A DNA stretch of 64,000 nucleotides, taken from assembly GCA_030062745.1 (NCBI GenBank), contig CP099842.1:32359695-32423694 (forward strand), given 5' to 3'. A model generated the notes under the pieces. The model worked only from the letters and a program-made list of their open reading frames with translations. It ran no database searches and was not told where the DNA came from. Below, in pieces: positions 27,441 to 39,880 of this stretch (positions are counted from its first letter, which is position 1; each line of letters opens with the position of its first letter). The position numbers and the translations under genes were made by a program. The stretch is from Capitulum mitella. Its lineage: Eukaryota; Arthropoda; Thecostraca; Pollicipedomorpha; Pollicipedidae.

Positions 27441-28162
27441 GCGACGTCAAGTTCCCGAAATACCAAGCTCCAGATTGTTGAATATCAACAGAAAATCCGG
27501 CTTCAGGAGAGGTGAGTTGGCGGAGATTCCATTTATCATGTCTACCTTGAACGGACTCAGCACGGACAATAGTAAACGGATCGGAAACTTTTGTGCGGCA
27601 CTTTGACGCTTGAGACCACCGGTTAATACTAACGACATCTATCTGACAGTCAGAGAACTAATTCCGGCTTGCAGATTCCAGGAATACCCTATCGCATAAG
27701 CTTCGCGGGATAGGGAAAATAGCTGTGTCGGCGTACCATCGGTGTGTAGGAAAAAAACATCACCTTCGGCGCCGGTCGGAGATGCCTCTAGCAGCCGCCA
27801 TCCTTCGGGGCGCCTTGCAGGGCCATGAAGCTCGGGGCTAACGGACCTGTGCTGGTCTCCTGGGGTAAAGTGCCAAGACAGCCGGCAGAAAAAGGAGAGT
27901 ATCTCCTCTCTCCCCTCCCCCCCCCCCCGCTACACACCTGGCACTCATCTACGAGATTTCGAGCGCGAGGCCGGCCAATTCCCTCTCGATGCCCCATTCC
28001 TCCGCTCCCAACGGCCTGCAAGGGGCCCCATGCACGGCCCTCTTAGAGGAACCCCCTTGTAGCTGCCAAGCCTCCCATGCTAAGCTCGTGGGCGGCGGGC
28101 TGCTAGTGGGTGAAGCAGCCCGAGTGAGGGCCGCGGCCCATCGAGATAACGACGTCTGCTTT

Positions 28163-28194
28163 GCCAATCCCGTTCATTTTTGGGCGGGATTGGC
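28163..28194. repeat. Perfect 10-bp inverted repeat / hairpin
   Basis: GCCAATCCCG (28,163-28,172) and CGGGATTGGC (28,185-28,194) flank a 12-base loop. It could be a transposon end or a cruciform. No function is assigned. Confidence 0.6.
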
Positions 28195-29080
28195 ACCAAA
28201 TCGCACCCGAATTTATCGTGAATGACTGCCATTTTAAAAACAAGTATTTCAGCCCTCTCCACAAAAAACGTTCAGAAAAGCTGACATTTCATTCTGGGGG
28301 AATACGTAGAGATGAGAACCAGACGAGAACCAAATCAGGCAATCACGGTAAATACAAATAAGGTGAAAGGGATAATATGCTCAAGAACACTGCCAATGCA
28401 TATAGTAACATAACTTTATTTCACCGACAAAAAACACGATACTGTACACCAAACACGTACATGGCAGATCAACCGGCTACCAATGATCAAAAGTCCCCGT
28501 CAAAGCTTTGAGAAGCGCTCGCGCCAGCCGGTGGAGCCACGCCCGAGGCGCCCGTTGGAAGTGTTCAGATAACCTTTCGTAACAAACCATTATCAAGAAC
28601 ACTTGAAACACTAAAGTTCAACAGACTTTCCACCTTCTGTCAGGGATGAAGAAGGCATCCAAGGCTGGTGGCATTAAACTTCATCACGATTCGCCTATTT
28701 CAAGTTTTCTTATCGCCATTTTGACGTAATTTTACCACGCTTGTCACATATGACGCAATACAATACTACCACATTTGGTGACTCCATGAGTGGACTTTGA
28801 ACACTGAACGCATGAAACACGGTGAACGGACCACAGCTGCTGCTGTGATGAGCAACTTTTATCGCATAATCATTTTTCTTACTAAATTATTGTACCAAAA
28901 CTGTGCGGTTTTTCAACGCATCGTCATAACGCACCCAATCAAAACTTCTGTCACCTTCCAATATATGGGAACAGGTTCCTTACGTAAAGATTGCCGTATT
29001 TTGCCAGGCAATGTCTCCTTCAGATTCCTCTCGCCAGCCTCCAATCAGACATCCTCCTGTCCCTAACCCTTGGTTTCAGA

Positions 29081-29266
29081 CAGGGGCGCAGCCACGATTT
29101 TCTTAAGTGGGGGCCTAAAGTGAGTGATTTTCTTAAGGGGGAGCTCAGAGTGAACTGAAATCATACGAAAAGCGCCTGCCGGGAAGGCGATATGCAATGG
29201 TTTTCACAAAAAATGCGGGCTTAAGGGGGGGCCCAGGCTCCGCGACCCCCCTTGGCTGCGTCTCTG
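29081..29266. mobile_element. hAT-like MITE (186 bp)
   Basis: The ends are CAGGGGCGCAGCCA (29,081-29,094) and TGGCTGCGTCTCTG (29,253-29,266), inverted repeats matching at 12 of 14 positions. They are flanked by 8-bp duplications GTTTCAGA and GTTTCGGA differing at one base. An 8-bp target duplication with CAGGG ends is typical of hAT transposons. The interior is G-rich (CTTAAGGGGG) and non-coding. Confidence 0.75.
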
Positions 29267-29274
29267 GTTTCGGA

Positions 29275-32236
29275 GCCGCATTTTAAGGTGGAACTGCATA
29301 CATTTACGACGCCCCCTTTGACAAATGCTTCATCCTCAACAAAGGTTCAGACAGCCTAAATACCACTGACTCATATTTTGCTGTGATTTATGGTAAATAT
29401 TTGGGCCTTCTGATGGAGAATTACGTGTTAAATTTATTTCAAAAAGCAGTAGTTACTTACCCACAACACAAAACGCGCTACACACGTAGTACACCACTCT
29501 ATTCGTTTAAATTAACGTCCAAACAAAACATGGGAAGACTTAATGTTTCTCAGTTAACTTCTTACCAACATACGGTAGTTTGCCGCAGGATCACGGCCTC
29601 CATGCTCCTCCAAAATTTGGCAACTAGTTGAAACTCAGCGACACCCAGGGTACCAACCCCAAAAAACTACCCATCGTTGCCTACATGACGCGCTCAAAGC
29701 TAGCAATCTCCTGGCCAGGATTAGTTACGGTCTCCTACCGCTAGGTAAGTATGACCTTGGTCGCAGATTGTGGGAAGTTTCCGATCCGTTTACTAAAATC
29801 CGTGGACTCAGGAAACGAGCTTTTGTTTACGAAAGGGGACGGCCACCAAAAGCTTGAATAGTCGGTCGAGCCACCGCGCGGCTGACCAGCCGGGCCGCTG
29901 CACATATACTCCGGCCGCACCTGGCGCTTCCGAAACACCGTGCATAAAATGCGGGCCAGTAAGGAGTTGCGAAGCCATGACAAAAACGCAGAGGTCTCTG
30001 GATTGTCACGGATAAAAAATAGCATGATTACGAGCTAGGTTGTAGGCACAGTGAGTCTCGCTTCAACTAGCAAAAAAATCAAGTGAGCGGTAACTCCGGC
30101 CTGGCCATTACCCTTTCCGAAAGCTACGAACTTCGGAAGGATAGGGCAGCAAATAATAGCTTTTCACGAAACGATATGCCTTGATTTCTTTCATATTTCT
30201 ACCTGCACTGCGATGTTGTGCAGCTTCTTTTATCTTCACAACTATTCGGAAAGTAATGTTGTTGCTTTAACGCGGGTAACACCAACGTCAACACGAAGAC
30301 GACAGACCACATCACTCACGATCGCCGTACGTAATAGAAGCTGAACAGTCTGGCATGCATCTAAATTTGCCAGTCTTCAACTGTGGCGCTTCCGTCATAT
30401 TAGTGGCGTAACGCAGCTGGCATGAACGTTTCAAAACTGACAAGCATAAACTCAAGCAAGCAGGCATTTAGAACTCCGGTTTGCATCGACTGTATGACTG
30501 TCATTCAACCTTTCCGCTCATTAACTCCGTCTGAATAAGTTTGTGAGTGGCATCCTTCCAAAACTAATACATAACGCATTTACGCGACAAGGTAAACTGC
30601 CGCTGAAACTACGATGACGGTGCCCAAAAGTATGTTTTCACTTACGTTCCTTCTACAGAGGTGCCTTGATTTTTATTTTGTATCATTTGTGCAATCGCTA
30701 CTTTTACAAAACTATAAAACAGTAAACAAGATGTGACGGCTAGGAGTCAGTTTATTGGCAGAACTATCATACTGAAACCATGCACTGATCAACAACGCTC
30801 GTAACATAACGTCACACTAGCTGAGGTACGTACGAGTGGCATAAAAGAAATGTTGTGAACATGTTGTCATGGTTCCACAGTATGAGATGGGTGTCTCAGC
30901 CTAAATTAGTGGGAGTTTTACCTATGACGCAACGGAGTATGAAAAAAATAATGAATCAATCTTTTATCTGAAGTTTGCCTTCGTTTGTTTTCAGGGCGGT
31001 TCTCTTCGTCTTCCACCCAGTCATCATATACACCGCCTTTGCATGCAAAAATTGTCTGACAGTTAAAGCACCAGCTCAATATGAACCTGAAGTTACAGAA
31101 GTTTCACTATGCCAACAGCGTCTAGGGGCTTTTTCAATGCGTTCAGTGATGCACAGCTGTAACTTCCTGAAAATGGAGAGTATATCTTTGTGACGGGATG
31201 CACTATTTCTTACTTGCAGATAATCAAATCTGGACACGTGGTCTGTACTACTGCTTACGTCGGCCTACTGGTTTAACCCTAACTTAAGCAATGAAGGGTT
31301 TCAAGGCATTTAGCCGGATATCAATACTGCCCGTCACAGTTATACACCCATTTCACGAAACATTTGCGAGTTACCAGCAAGCAAGCCGTCAATAAAATAA
31401 ACATGAACGCACACATTCACGCAGGAATCTGCTTTTTATCAAATGAATGATTTAAGTTGCTGCACTCACTAAATATGTCTGAATAACTTTCTTCGAAAAC
31501 CACGCGAAATAATCATGCATTTTGACGCGGAATTACGGATTCGATCAGATTTGGTGGCTGCCTGAGAACAGCGCAGAACAGCGAAAGTAGACATCAGAAG
31601 CCCGTATATGTGGTCATATATGCGTTCCTTGAATGGCGAAAGAAAACTTTTCACAAAATACGGCACTTTTCTTTTTGAAGTTCTTTTTATTCTCATTATC
31701 CTACTGATGTCTGTGGAGCAAACTTCCTTCCATCAAAGATGACAATTGGAGACAAGCAAGCGAATGCTCGCATACCTGCAGATTCACAGTTGATCGTAAT
31801 ATAAAGTTCGATGTCAAGAAAGATTATCTCATGACTGTACGTCAGTAAAAAGGCACAAACGACAAAAATGCGAACCACTTGCTAGTGCAGAAAAGCGTAA
31901 ACTCGTACAAAATTATAATTACCATTAGCTGCATTAATATTAGCCGGGTAGATGTGAGCCATTTGCTAGCGCAGAGAAGCACTGACGCACGCAAAACGCC
32001 AACCATCATTTTATATTACCTGCATACAAGGGTAAAGTTGTCTCCACTATTTTGCGACGGAGAGAATGAAAAATTTTGACACATACACATACGTGTCGAA
32101 GCTAATAAATTGTCGGGACAAGAGAAAAACATTCCCTTCCCGTATCTATTATCTATTCCCTTCCCGTATCTATCTATTTTTGCGTATGACTTGACATGAA
32201 CCGGTCTTGCAAGCAATACATAAAAACCAACACGAA
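29275..32236. other. Non-coding, mostly AT-rich
   Basis: No recognisable gene or transposon end. A small GC-rich island at about 29,830-29,960 holds a coding-like minus-strand frame, but I recognise no domain in it. Confidence 0.4.
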
Positions 32237-33345
32237 TCCTATTCCCGTATGAGGAAGAAGGGAACTTCAGAAGCCCCCATTCGTTTTCTTTTTTGGCTCC
32301 CCACATCCAGGATTTTTACAGAAACTTCACGGAACTTGCCGCTTATCTCATCTATCCTTTCTATGTGTTATGCAGTTTTTCCACAATTTCATATTTCCCA
32401 GGGGCGGACCCAGGCCAAGTCATTGGGAGGCACCTCATGCTTTTTTGACATTGCCCAACGTAAAAGAAAAACAGCAGCTAATAACATTTTTTTCAAATGA
32501 AACTTAAAACGTGCATACGTGAATAAGTGGGTAAACAAACAAATTCTGTTGATCTGAGTTCATTTCACAAGGCCAGGTCAAGGTAAAAATTTTACCGTCA
32601 ATTTTCAAAACGAAAAACCGAAATACATATGACTAAAGACAGTGTCCTCCACTTGTCTTCCAAGTTTCAAACCGATATCAGGTCGGGTCACCAAGCTGCC
32701 TTAAAATGCTCACGCGCGTACGTTATGTTGCGAAGGTTATAAACAAGACACTGAAGAATTAAGAAAGTTTAAAGGACTGTAATCGTTTCAAAACAATATG
32801 AAATGAACCCCAGGCCATTCTGCATGACTTCGAGGTGATCTCAGGTCATCTGAGGTCAAAGGTCAATAGCTGATCGGATGAAATTTGACCATGACCGTTC
32901 CCTTTTGTATTTTCCTGGCACGGCCTACGCCAGAACTATGCAGTGTAATACGATTTGTACGTCTTATGTACAAAATGACTTGTACAGGTTAGAAAATGTA
33001 TTTAACTCCTATGTTAATTCAGTTTTCAAAATAAATACCTTTCATTTCCCAACACCTGTGAACGCTTGTGACTTTGGCCAAAATTCTTAGCGTGTGGACG
33101 AAAAGTAAATGCGCATAGATTTTGATTTATGCCGAACTGTTAATGTCAACTGCATGGAAATCAGTCAATAAACATCGGAGCTAAACAAGTTGAAATGCTT
33201 CTTTTCTGACTGATTTTCCCCCATGTGTCCACCCGTTGCGAGATTTTCAAAATTTCCCGTCATAAAACTGTAGTACACGTCATGGCAAATCGATTGCCAT
33301 TTTTGCCATCAAATCGGACTGGATGTTCCCGTGATCTGGTGGGGG
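32237..33345. mobile_element. Decayed piggyBac-like element A3 (right end lost)
   Basis: It is colinear with element A2. The left end reads TCCTATTCCCG, followed by shared blocks CCAGGATTTTTA, CTTCACGGAACTTG, CAGGGGCGGACCCAGG and GGGAGGCACC. It later has the DR1 AGGTCAAAGGTCA (32,853-32,865) and ATGGCAAATCGATTGCC. The right terminus stops in a TA-rich run near 33,350. The flanking TTAA is not recognisable, consistent with older age. Confidence 0.65.
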
Positions 33346-33349
33346 GCTA

Positions 33350-36300
33350 AATATATATATGTTTTTTTACCCGGTGTAAAATGTATATATTTATTACATA
33401 TTTTGAATGTATGATAAATAATAAACATACAAACACATACGCACGCAAATAATGAGATAAATACGTACATACATACAAACACCAGACTCTGTGGACATAC
33501 ATTTCTGCACCTAACCTTCTCCTTCTCTTCACAATTCTTCACCCTTTACCCCTCATTACAAGTCCTTGAACTGAGCGCGGCGTGGAAACGCCGCAGTGAT
33601 CTGTAATGGACTTTTATGTCGCGTCCTTATCCTTACCTTCCTTTAACCCCCAGCAGATGCCTTACGCATGAGAACAGCGTTTTGCCGAAAGCAGTTCTGG
33701 GCTGGGCACCTGCTGCCATATCTCCATCCTCTATTCCCATGCCCGACAAGGACGGCAGATAAGGGTGAGGGAAGGGAATGGGGAGGGGGGCAGCTGCCCC
33801 TCCATCCAAAAAATCGGGGAGGGGCAAACAACGATTTCCCTCTTTGAAAATCGTGGGGAATCCCGAACATGCGGAGGGGACCCCAAAAATCAGATAAAAA
33901 TAAAAGCGTTCGCGTACGCATTACAGACCTGCGTATGCAGATTTCACAGATACGGCCAAAAGCCCTCTGGCCTCCTCAGAAACTCATGCACATACTTGGA
34001 GGATCTCTGGGCCTGAACCCTGACCAGGAGCCCTTTATATATTCGGGGCACTTTGAAGGTCACGGCCCTAACGCGACTTCATAGCAGTCACAGGGCCCCT
34101 GACTCCCAGAGGGCCATGAATACATCAGGCCCCTGGGCCTGGCCGACAGCCCTGGCTTTCATAGGACCCAGAAACACCGAGGGCTCCTGGTCAAGACAAA
34201 AGACCATCATATATCTAGAGGGCATTCAAGAGAGGGATAGGGACTCCCGGTATGTCTGGGGCCCTTTAGAATTCCGGGGTCCCACTGGGTCACTAACAAC
34301 CGCACGAGCACCTGACTTCCAATGGGCCCCCAAATACAAAGAGGGCTCCTGATGAAGTTGGAAGTCCTCCAGATGCGTACAAGAGCCAGGTTCTGGAGAG
34401 GGCCAGGGGCCCTTGGTGTACCTGCGGATTTTTTGAAAGTCAGAGGCCCCAATGGACTTTTAACAGCCACAAGGACCCGTCCTTTCGATGGGCACCCATT
34501 GACACAAGGGTCTTGACCCTCTCCAAAACACCTTGTACCTACCTAGAGTCTCTGGACCTGACCAGCGTTTGGGACCCTACGTGTGTCCAGGGCCCTTTGA
34601 AAGTCAGCGGCCCCAGCAGGTTCCTAATTAGGAGGAGAACTGGAATTCAGGACCACGGGGGCTCCTACATTTCAGTAATAACCCCAAAACATAGGGTTCC
34701 TAGGTCTGGCCACTTTCCAATGCCCCAAATACTCACAGAACTCCCGGTCAAGTCTAAAGACCCTCCAGACATGTAAAAGATATTCCCTGGAGAAGGCCAG
34801 GGGCCTCTGGTGTATCCAGGGGCCATTAAAAAGCCAGGGGCCCCAATGGACCTTTAACATCAGGCACTGCGGCCCCTGACTTCCATTAGACCCCCAGATA
34901 CACTGCAGTGACGTTCCCAGGATTTCGTCCAGGAGGGGGTCAAATCGGGCCAAAGGGTCCTATCCAAGACAGGGGTGTCGATCTGTATTCTTTTGAGAGG
35001 GCCTTGACCCACCCAATGTTGATTTGCCCCCCCCCCCCCGATGTTGGTTTGGGTCCCCAGTATTTGCTACAGGTCTGACGGGAAATGAGTAGTAACAACA
35101 AAAAAAGGCCACAGTAGACAAGAGATAGGCAGAAAGTAAAAAATAACGTCTAAACCGATGTATCTATTTATCTTCCTATATTCTATCCATATCCACCTAT
35201 ATACCTGGGATGAATTCAATCCTTTATTCGATAAAAAGTAACAAAAAGCTTATAAATTTCCGTTTGTCAAAATAAAGTGGGCTAACTCCATCGACAAATA
35301 CATATTTGGGGTGGAAGTTTGGTTGTCGGGCCTTCGGCTAAGCCCACTCAATCATTTACAGAAACTGACGCCCCTGATCCAAGGGGCCCTCTTTCGTGGC
35401 TTAGGGGTCGTGTTGTTAGACGCCGGGGCCTTTTTTAAGATTCGAGTCTCCATTCTGATACTTTTTATTTTGATGATTTTGACCCAGGAGGGGGCCAGAT
35501 CGGGTCGGGGAGCGGGTCTTCCAGCCAAGGGCCCCTCTTTGTGCTTACGGGGTGACATTTTTTTATATGGGGCCTTTTTCAGGCTTAAGGTCCTATTTTA
35601 GTTCCACGGAGATCGGTTTTTACGTTATATTACCCCAAGTATTTTCATTTTTTAGCCTTCCGTGCATGCTATTCATTTTCCTGTTCATGGAGCCCACTGT
35701 CGCCAAAGGGAGCCCACGCCCTGAAACGTTCCTTGCCCCCCCCCCATTCCAAAATACGAGCCGCCGCCACTGATGCCCAATCCAGATTTCCGATGCCAAT
35801 TTCATCGTGTTTAGTAATGACTTTGTTTTTGTTTTGATGCAGTTATTCTTCCTTGTGCTAACAGCCCGGGTCCCACGTGGATGCACATGTGAACGCGTTT
35901 AAGAAGCCAATTCACGTGAACCAAAGGCTATTGCTCCGCCATCGTCTACGACTTCGGGAAGGAATGCAACCTTGTACATGACAATAACACCAAATTCATC
36001 AGGCTACTTATTAGATGCACGCAAATACATTCACTGATCTGCAGTTAAATATAGTTCTGAGCAAGATGCCTGTGCCGGATTCCACCGGTGTTACATTTGT
36101 TCTTCTCAACTGACCTTTTCGTTTCTGCTTCGTAAAACCGCGGTAACGAAAAACAAAAGGTTCAAGCATAGGGAAGGTAGTGCGTGGGACGGTTTAAGGA
36201 AAATGTTCCAAATTTCCGGACTCAGTGCTAAAATATATACCAGACTGTGGTTAAACACGTTGCATTTTTGCTAAACGTAATACCTATGTTAAATTTCTGA

Positions 36301-37369
36301 AAAGTTATAAAAGCATTTTCTCACTTAGTCTTTAAATCTTTTGCATTATGAAGTGTATTCTATTAACTACGTTTAGTCTTGACGTTTAGGGCTTATCTTG
36401 AACTTCACATATTGCAAATTCTTTCAAATTTGCATACCAAAAACGCTAAAACGTGCTCTATCTTCATGCGGACACATGAGCCGCCTGGACTATTTAAATT
36501 TCTTGTCCGTGTAAAGGTGCTGTTATCATGATTACAGAAGAGCCAGATGCCGTCCTCTCCTGTGCAGTGTTTTAGTCGTGGTGGTTGTTTGCCATCGATA
36601 TTCAATTGATATGATTTAAATATCGTATTAATGTTTAATTTATCTTAATTTTTTAATTTATAAATAATAATATCATAACACACACATATATTAGTTTAAT
36701 TTTAGTTTAATCGTTAAAATACACGATATTTATTTTTGCTATGACAAGGGCTTCTGCTTGTTTCATATTCCAGCAGAAAGGTACGCCGTCATTTCAGACC
36801 ATACTCCTGACCATACACCTCAAATCAGACCAAACGCAGCCAAAAATACCCAAGATCAAATACTACTCCAAATTTGATGGAGAAGCAGTCTATCGTTTTA
36901 ACTCTTCTTGAATAACGCTACCATCGTAAAAATCTCGTTGAATAAAATGGCAAACTGTCACAAATCGGACCGTTCGCTGCAAGGTCTAACAACGGAGGAA
37001 ACTTGGAGACAAAGGAGAAAATACGGAGAAAACAGAAAAAAAACAAAGAAAACTCAGTTCTATGTCGTGAAGCCCTGCAAAACCGCCTTCAGGAAATGTA
37101 AATGGCCTTAAAAGCTGTGTGAAACGGACCTTTACGCGATTCACTTAGCGTGAAGCAGTCCCCAAAACATGTCCTGATTATGTCATAGTTCTAGGGCGCA
37201 GCATCGTTGCTGGTCGTCCCTTCATAAAACAAGCATAATGCAAGTGGTGACGAATAGTTAACACATCATACAGCAAAACGGATCAAGTGGATAATTTTGT
37301 AGCACTGTCGGGGAAAGATCAGAAGTAAGGAATCGAAGCAATAGATATCTGAGTTCACGCAGTTCGGGT
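33350..37369. other. Repeat-rich non-coding stretch
   Basis: It holds a GGGGCCC-type degenerate minisatellite (33,960-34,900), poly-C tracts (about 35,025-35,038), G-rich segments resembling hAT ends near 34,910 and 35,490, and an AT-rich zone at 36,600-36,740. No gene is recognised. Confidence 0.4.
33960..34900. repeat. GGGGCCC-type degenerate minisatellite, array 1
   Basis: Cores such as CAGGGGCCC, GGGCCCCTGACT and GGGCCCTTTGAAAGTCA recur every few tens of bases with irregular spacing. It appears related to the arrays at 52.3 kb and 62.6 kb through the shared AGGGGCCC core. Confidence 0.5.
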
Positions 37370-37373
37370 TTAA

Positions 37374-38593
37374 CCCGCGCACGACCGTCGGTCGGCCACG
37401 ATCACGCTCGACTGGGGGAGGGGACAGTTGGCCGCCCTCCCCTCTAACTTACGAACGGTTGCTCGCGCGATAAAAATAAACACACCGTTGGAAAGCTTGT
37501 GACAAGTGGAGCTCGAAACTGGTCTCATTTTTTTAGTTTTCGATAATATGTAAGCAGCTTACGTCCTATATATGTTTTCTCATAGCTGACTGCATGAGAC
37601 CATGAAACGGCCTGAATCTCAAGGACTGTGACTAATAAAGCATAGGCAAAGGCACCAGTGCACAAGTAAAGGTCCGCAAATGCCGATACACATCTAATTT
37701 CTCGGATTCGTTCAATATATACGCAGAAACGTTGAGTTAAAGACACGACAATTTTCGCGCCGGCTGTCCGCGTGCGCCGCAGCAGTACGCAGTAAGAAAC
37801 TGACGGAAACTACTTTTAGCGTTCCTTTATTTTCGCGAAAAAAGCCTATCTATATAGATTTTATTGATCTTAGTGGTTCTTGTGATGGTTTTTCGTGCTT
37901 AAATTTTGGAAAATTTATTAGTTACCAATTTACACAACTGCCGGAACTTTATTCGCGAGAGCCTGTTTATTTCCAAATTATGCATTTTTTTAAAATCTTT
38001 AGAGGTTCCTGGTATTACTTACGTCTGTGCAAGCCAGTCCTGCCATTTCCCACCCATTCTGAGCAACTCATTTCTGATTTTGACGGTGGTACATTTTGGC
38101 TCACAACAGTTACTCGTGGCCTGACCTCAGGTCAATGGCTGGAAGTCACTGAAACTTTGCCCAATGACGGTAACTAGATGTCTGCTTCACTCCACACTAA
38201 AAATGTTATGAAATATTCCATCAATTTCCGAAAAAACGACATGTCTTAAAAATGGGCTTCACCTTAGGTACATGACCCAGAAAATTCCGAAAAAATCCGA
38301 GATAGCAGATTGGTTGCATCTATCAAGATCACTAATCCCTGAAAGTATTATTGTGATATCTTGTTTTGCGAAAAGGTTACAGGGCGCTAAACTTTTTTGG
38401 ACATAGGCCCGTTTGACCTGACCTAGGTCAGGCTCCTGACCTGAGCTGAGGTCAAAACTTTGACACAAGGCGTAAAAATGATCAAGCAAAAGGTACCCAA
38501 AGTTTCGTGGCTCTGTGTTTGTTCGTTCTCTCGCAATCCCAGAAATACCTCTGGAGGGGCGGTCAACTGCCCCCCCCCCCAGTCGGGGGCGGG
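37374..38593. mobile_element. TTAA-flanked non-autonomous element B1 (1,220 bp)
   Basis: The left end CCCGCGCACGACCG follows TTAA (37,370-37,373). The right end CGACTGGGGG-type sequence (reverse complement) finishes ...GGGCGGG before CTAA (38,594-38,597). Subterminal CAGTTGNCC motifs are inverted at the two ends. The interior matches element B2 in opposite orientation and carries clustered TGACCT/AGGTCA motifs (38,115-38,135 and 38,404-38,455). It is probably piggyBac-like; no transposase frame. Confidence 0.65.
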
Positions 38594-38597
38594 CTAA

Positions 38598-38910
38598 GGA
38601 CTGATGGGTTCGACAGTGCTAAGGTTGACAGCTAGGGCAAAACAGAGCAAGAAAAAATAGCATAGGTCCGATCACACGTCGCCGGTGTGTCCAAAGTTCG
38701 AACAAGGTCCGGAAGTAGCTTGAAAGATCCAGCGCAGGCAGCAGCGACATCAGCGGACCCATCAACGACGCTGTCAGCCAGACCGCGGGCCACTCCGGAG
38801 AAAGCGTCGATGTCGCGGTGTCCGACCAAAGCGCCCTCGTCACCGCCAGCGACCCGACGGCCTGTCAGGTGCAGTGTCACCGAAAGGCTTCCAAAAACTC
38901 AGGCTTAAGT
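38598..38910 (-). other. GC-rich island with coding-like minus frame (uncertain exon)
   Basis: A minus-strand frame over 38,880-38,632 reads GGDEGALVGHRDIDAFSGVA and continues with Ala/Asp/Val-rich sequence and GC-ending codons. A possible acceptor CTGCACCTGACAG precedes it. I recognise no domain and found no convincing donor, so it may be an orphan exon, a gene fragment or chance. Confidence 0.25.
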
Positions 38911-39089
38911 CAAACTATGCCTAAATAAAAAGTAGGACTATTTTCCCAAAGATCCGAACGGGAATAAGACTGTGTAACTCATGCAGGCCATTATCTGGCT
39001 TTTGACAACAGTGAGGCCATGTGGGCCGCAAAATTTGCAAGACCTACTTCGACGCTACTGGAATCATTGCTTTCCCTGTATGCATTTGG

Positions 39090-39880
39090 TAATACGAAAT
39101 GATGTTCTGAAATCCGAAGAACTGCAGACTTAAATGTCACGCGTCCCCATGATATCATTTTCTGTCAATAATGAGCTGTTCAAAAACGCCGGTGAAAAAA
39201 CAGCCCCAGAGCGAAAACATTAATTCCAGGATGATTATGCGAGGCAAAAGCTTGGAGGCAGGACACTGAAATGCATACACACGTATAAAATTTAAAGAAT
39301 TTAGCTGTCTTCTAGAAAAAAATTGTGTCATTTGGCGTCCAGTGGTTGCAAGTTTATTAGCTCCTGAAAAGCGTTAAGGCAAGCCCGAGCAGGAACGGAC
39401 CGCTCAATCTGATTCTGTTTTTCTAAGTGAAGCAAGACTCAGTTGGCTGTAGGCTTCACTCGTAACGACTGTGATACATGGATCAGCATTCTGAATCAGA
39501 AGAATTGCAAGTTTACGCGCCACGCACGCTCACGATAATGCTAGTTATTATAACTGAGCGGTTTAAAAATGATCGTGGAAAAATAGGTCTGAAAGCGACA
39601 ACATTACTCCCGGAATTGTTGCGTGGCAGAAAGTTTGCGAATTGGCGAACTGAAAATGCAAACATGTAAAATCCAGAAAAATCACTATATCCTAGTCAAA
39701 ATTTCATCATTCAGTACCTAGTGGCTGTGCCGTATTAGCCTCCAGAAAGCGGTACGGCCGGGCCGGGCCGCTCAATTTCATTTTTTTCTTGTAGTTGAAA
39801 TAAGTCTCACTCAGTCTTCGACCTCGCTCATACCTGTCTATGATATGTCTGATAAACGTAGTCATATATGTGATACATGA
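39090..39880. repeat. Direct tandem duplication (unit about 390-400 bp)
   Basis: Two diverged head-to-tail copies. Shared landmarks include CTGAA-TC-GAAGAA-TGCA, GAAAACATTA / GACAACATTA, GTCCAGTGG / TACCTAGTGG, TTATTAGCTCCTGAAAGCG-like blocks, CCGCTCAAT and GTGATACATG. Copy 1 is about 39,090-39,480 and copy 2 about 39,480-39,880. Confidence 0.6.

Larger units (their letters stand above)
24828..29072. other. Non-coding, with repeat fragments
   Basis: No recognisable gene. It contains an inverted duplicated segment (26,200-26,345 versus 26,985-27,110), a 15-bp tandem repeat (27,268-27,440), a GC-rich segment of unclear origin at about 27,780-28,230 and a 10-bp hairpin at 28,163-28,194. Confidence 0.4.

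Noticed and set aside
27788..28046. Overlapping 73-77-codon GC-rich frames
   Set aside because: Low-complexity Pro/Gly runs around a poly-C tract; no domain recognised.
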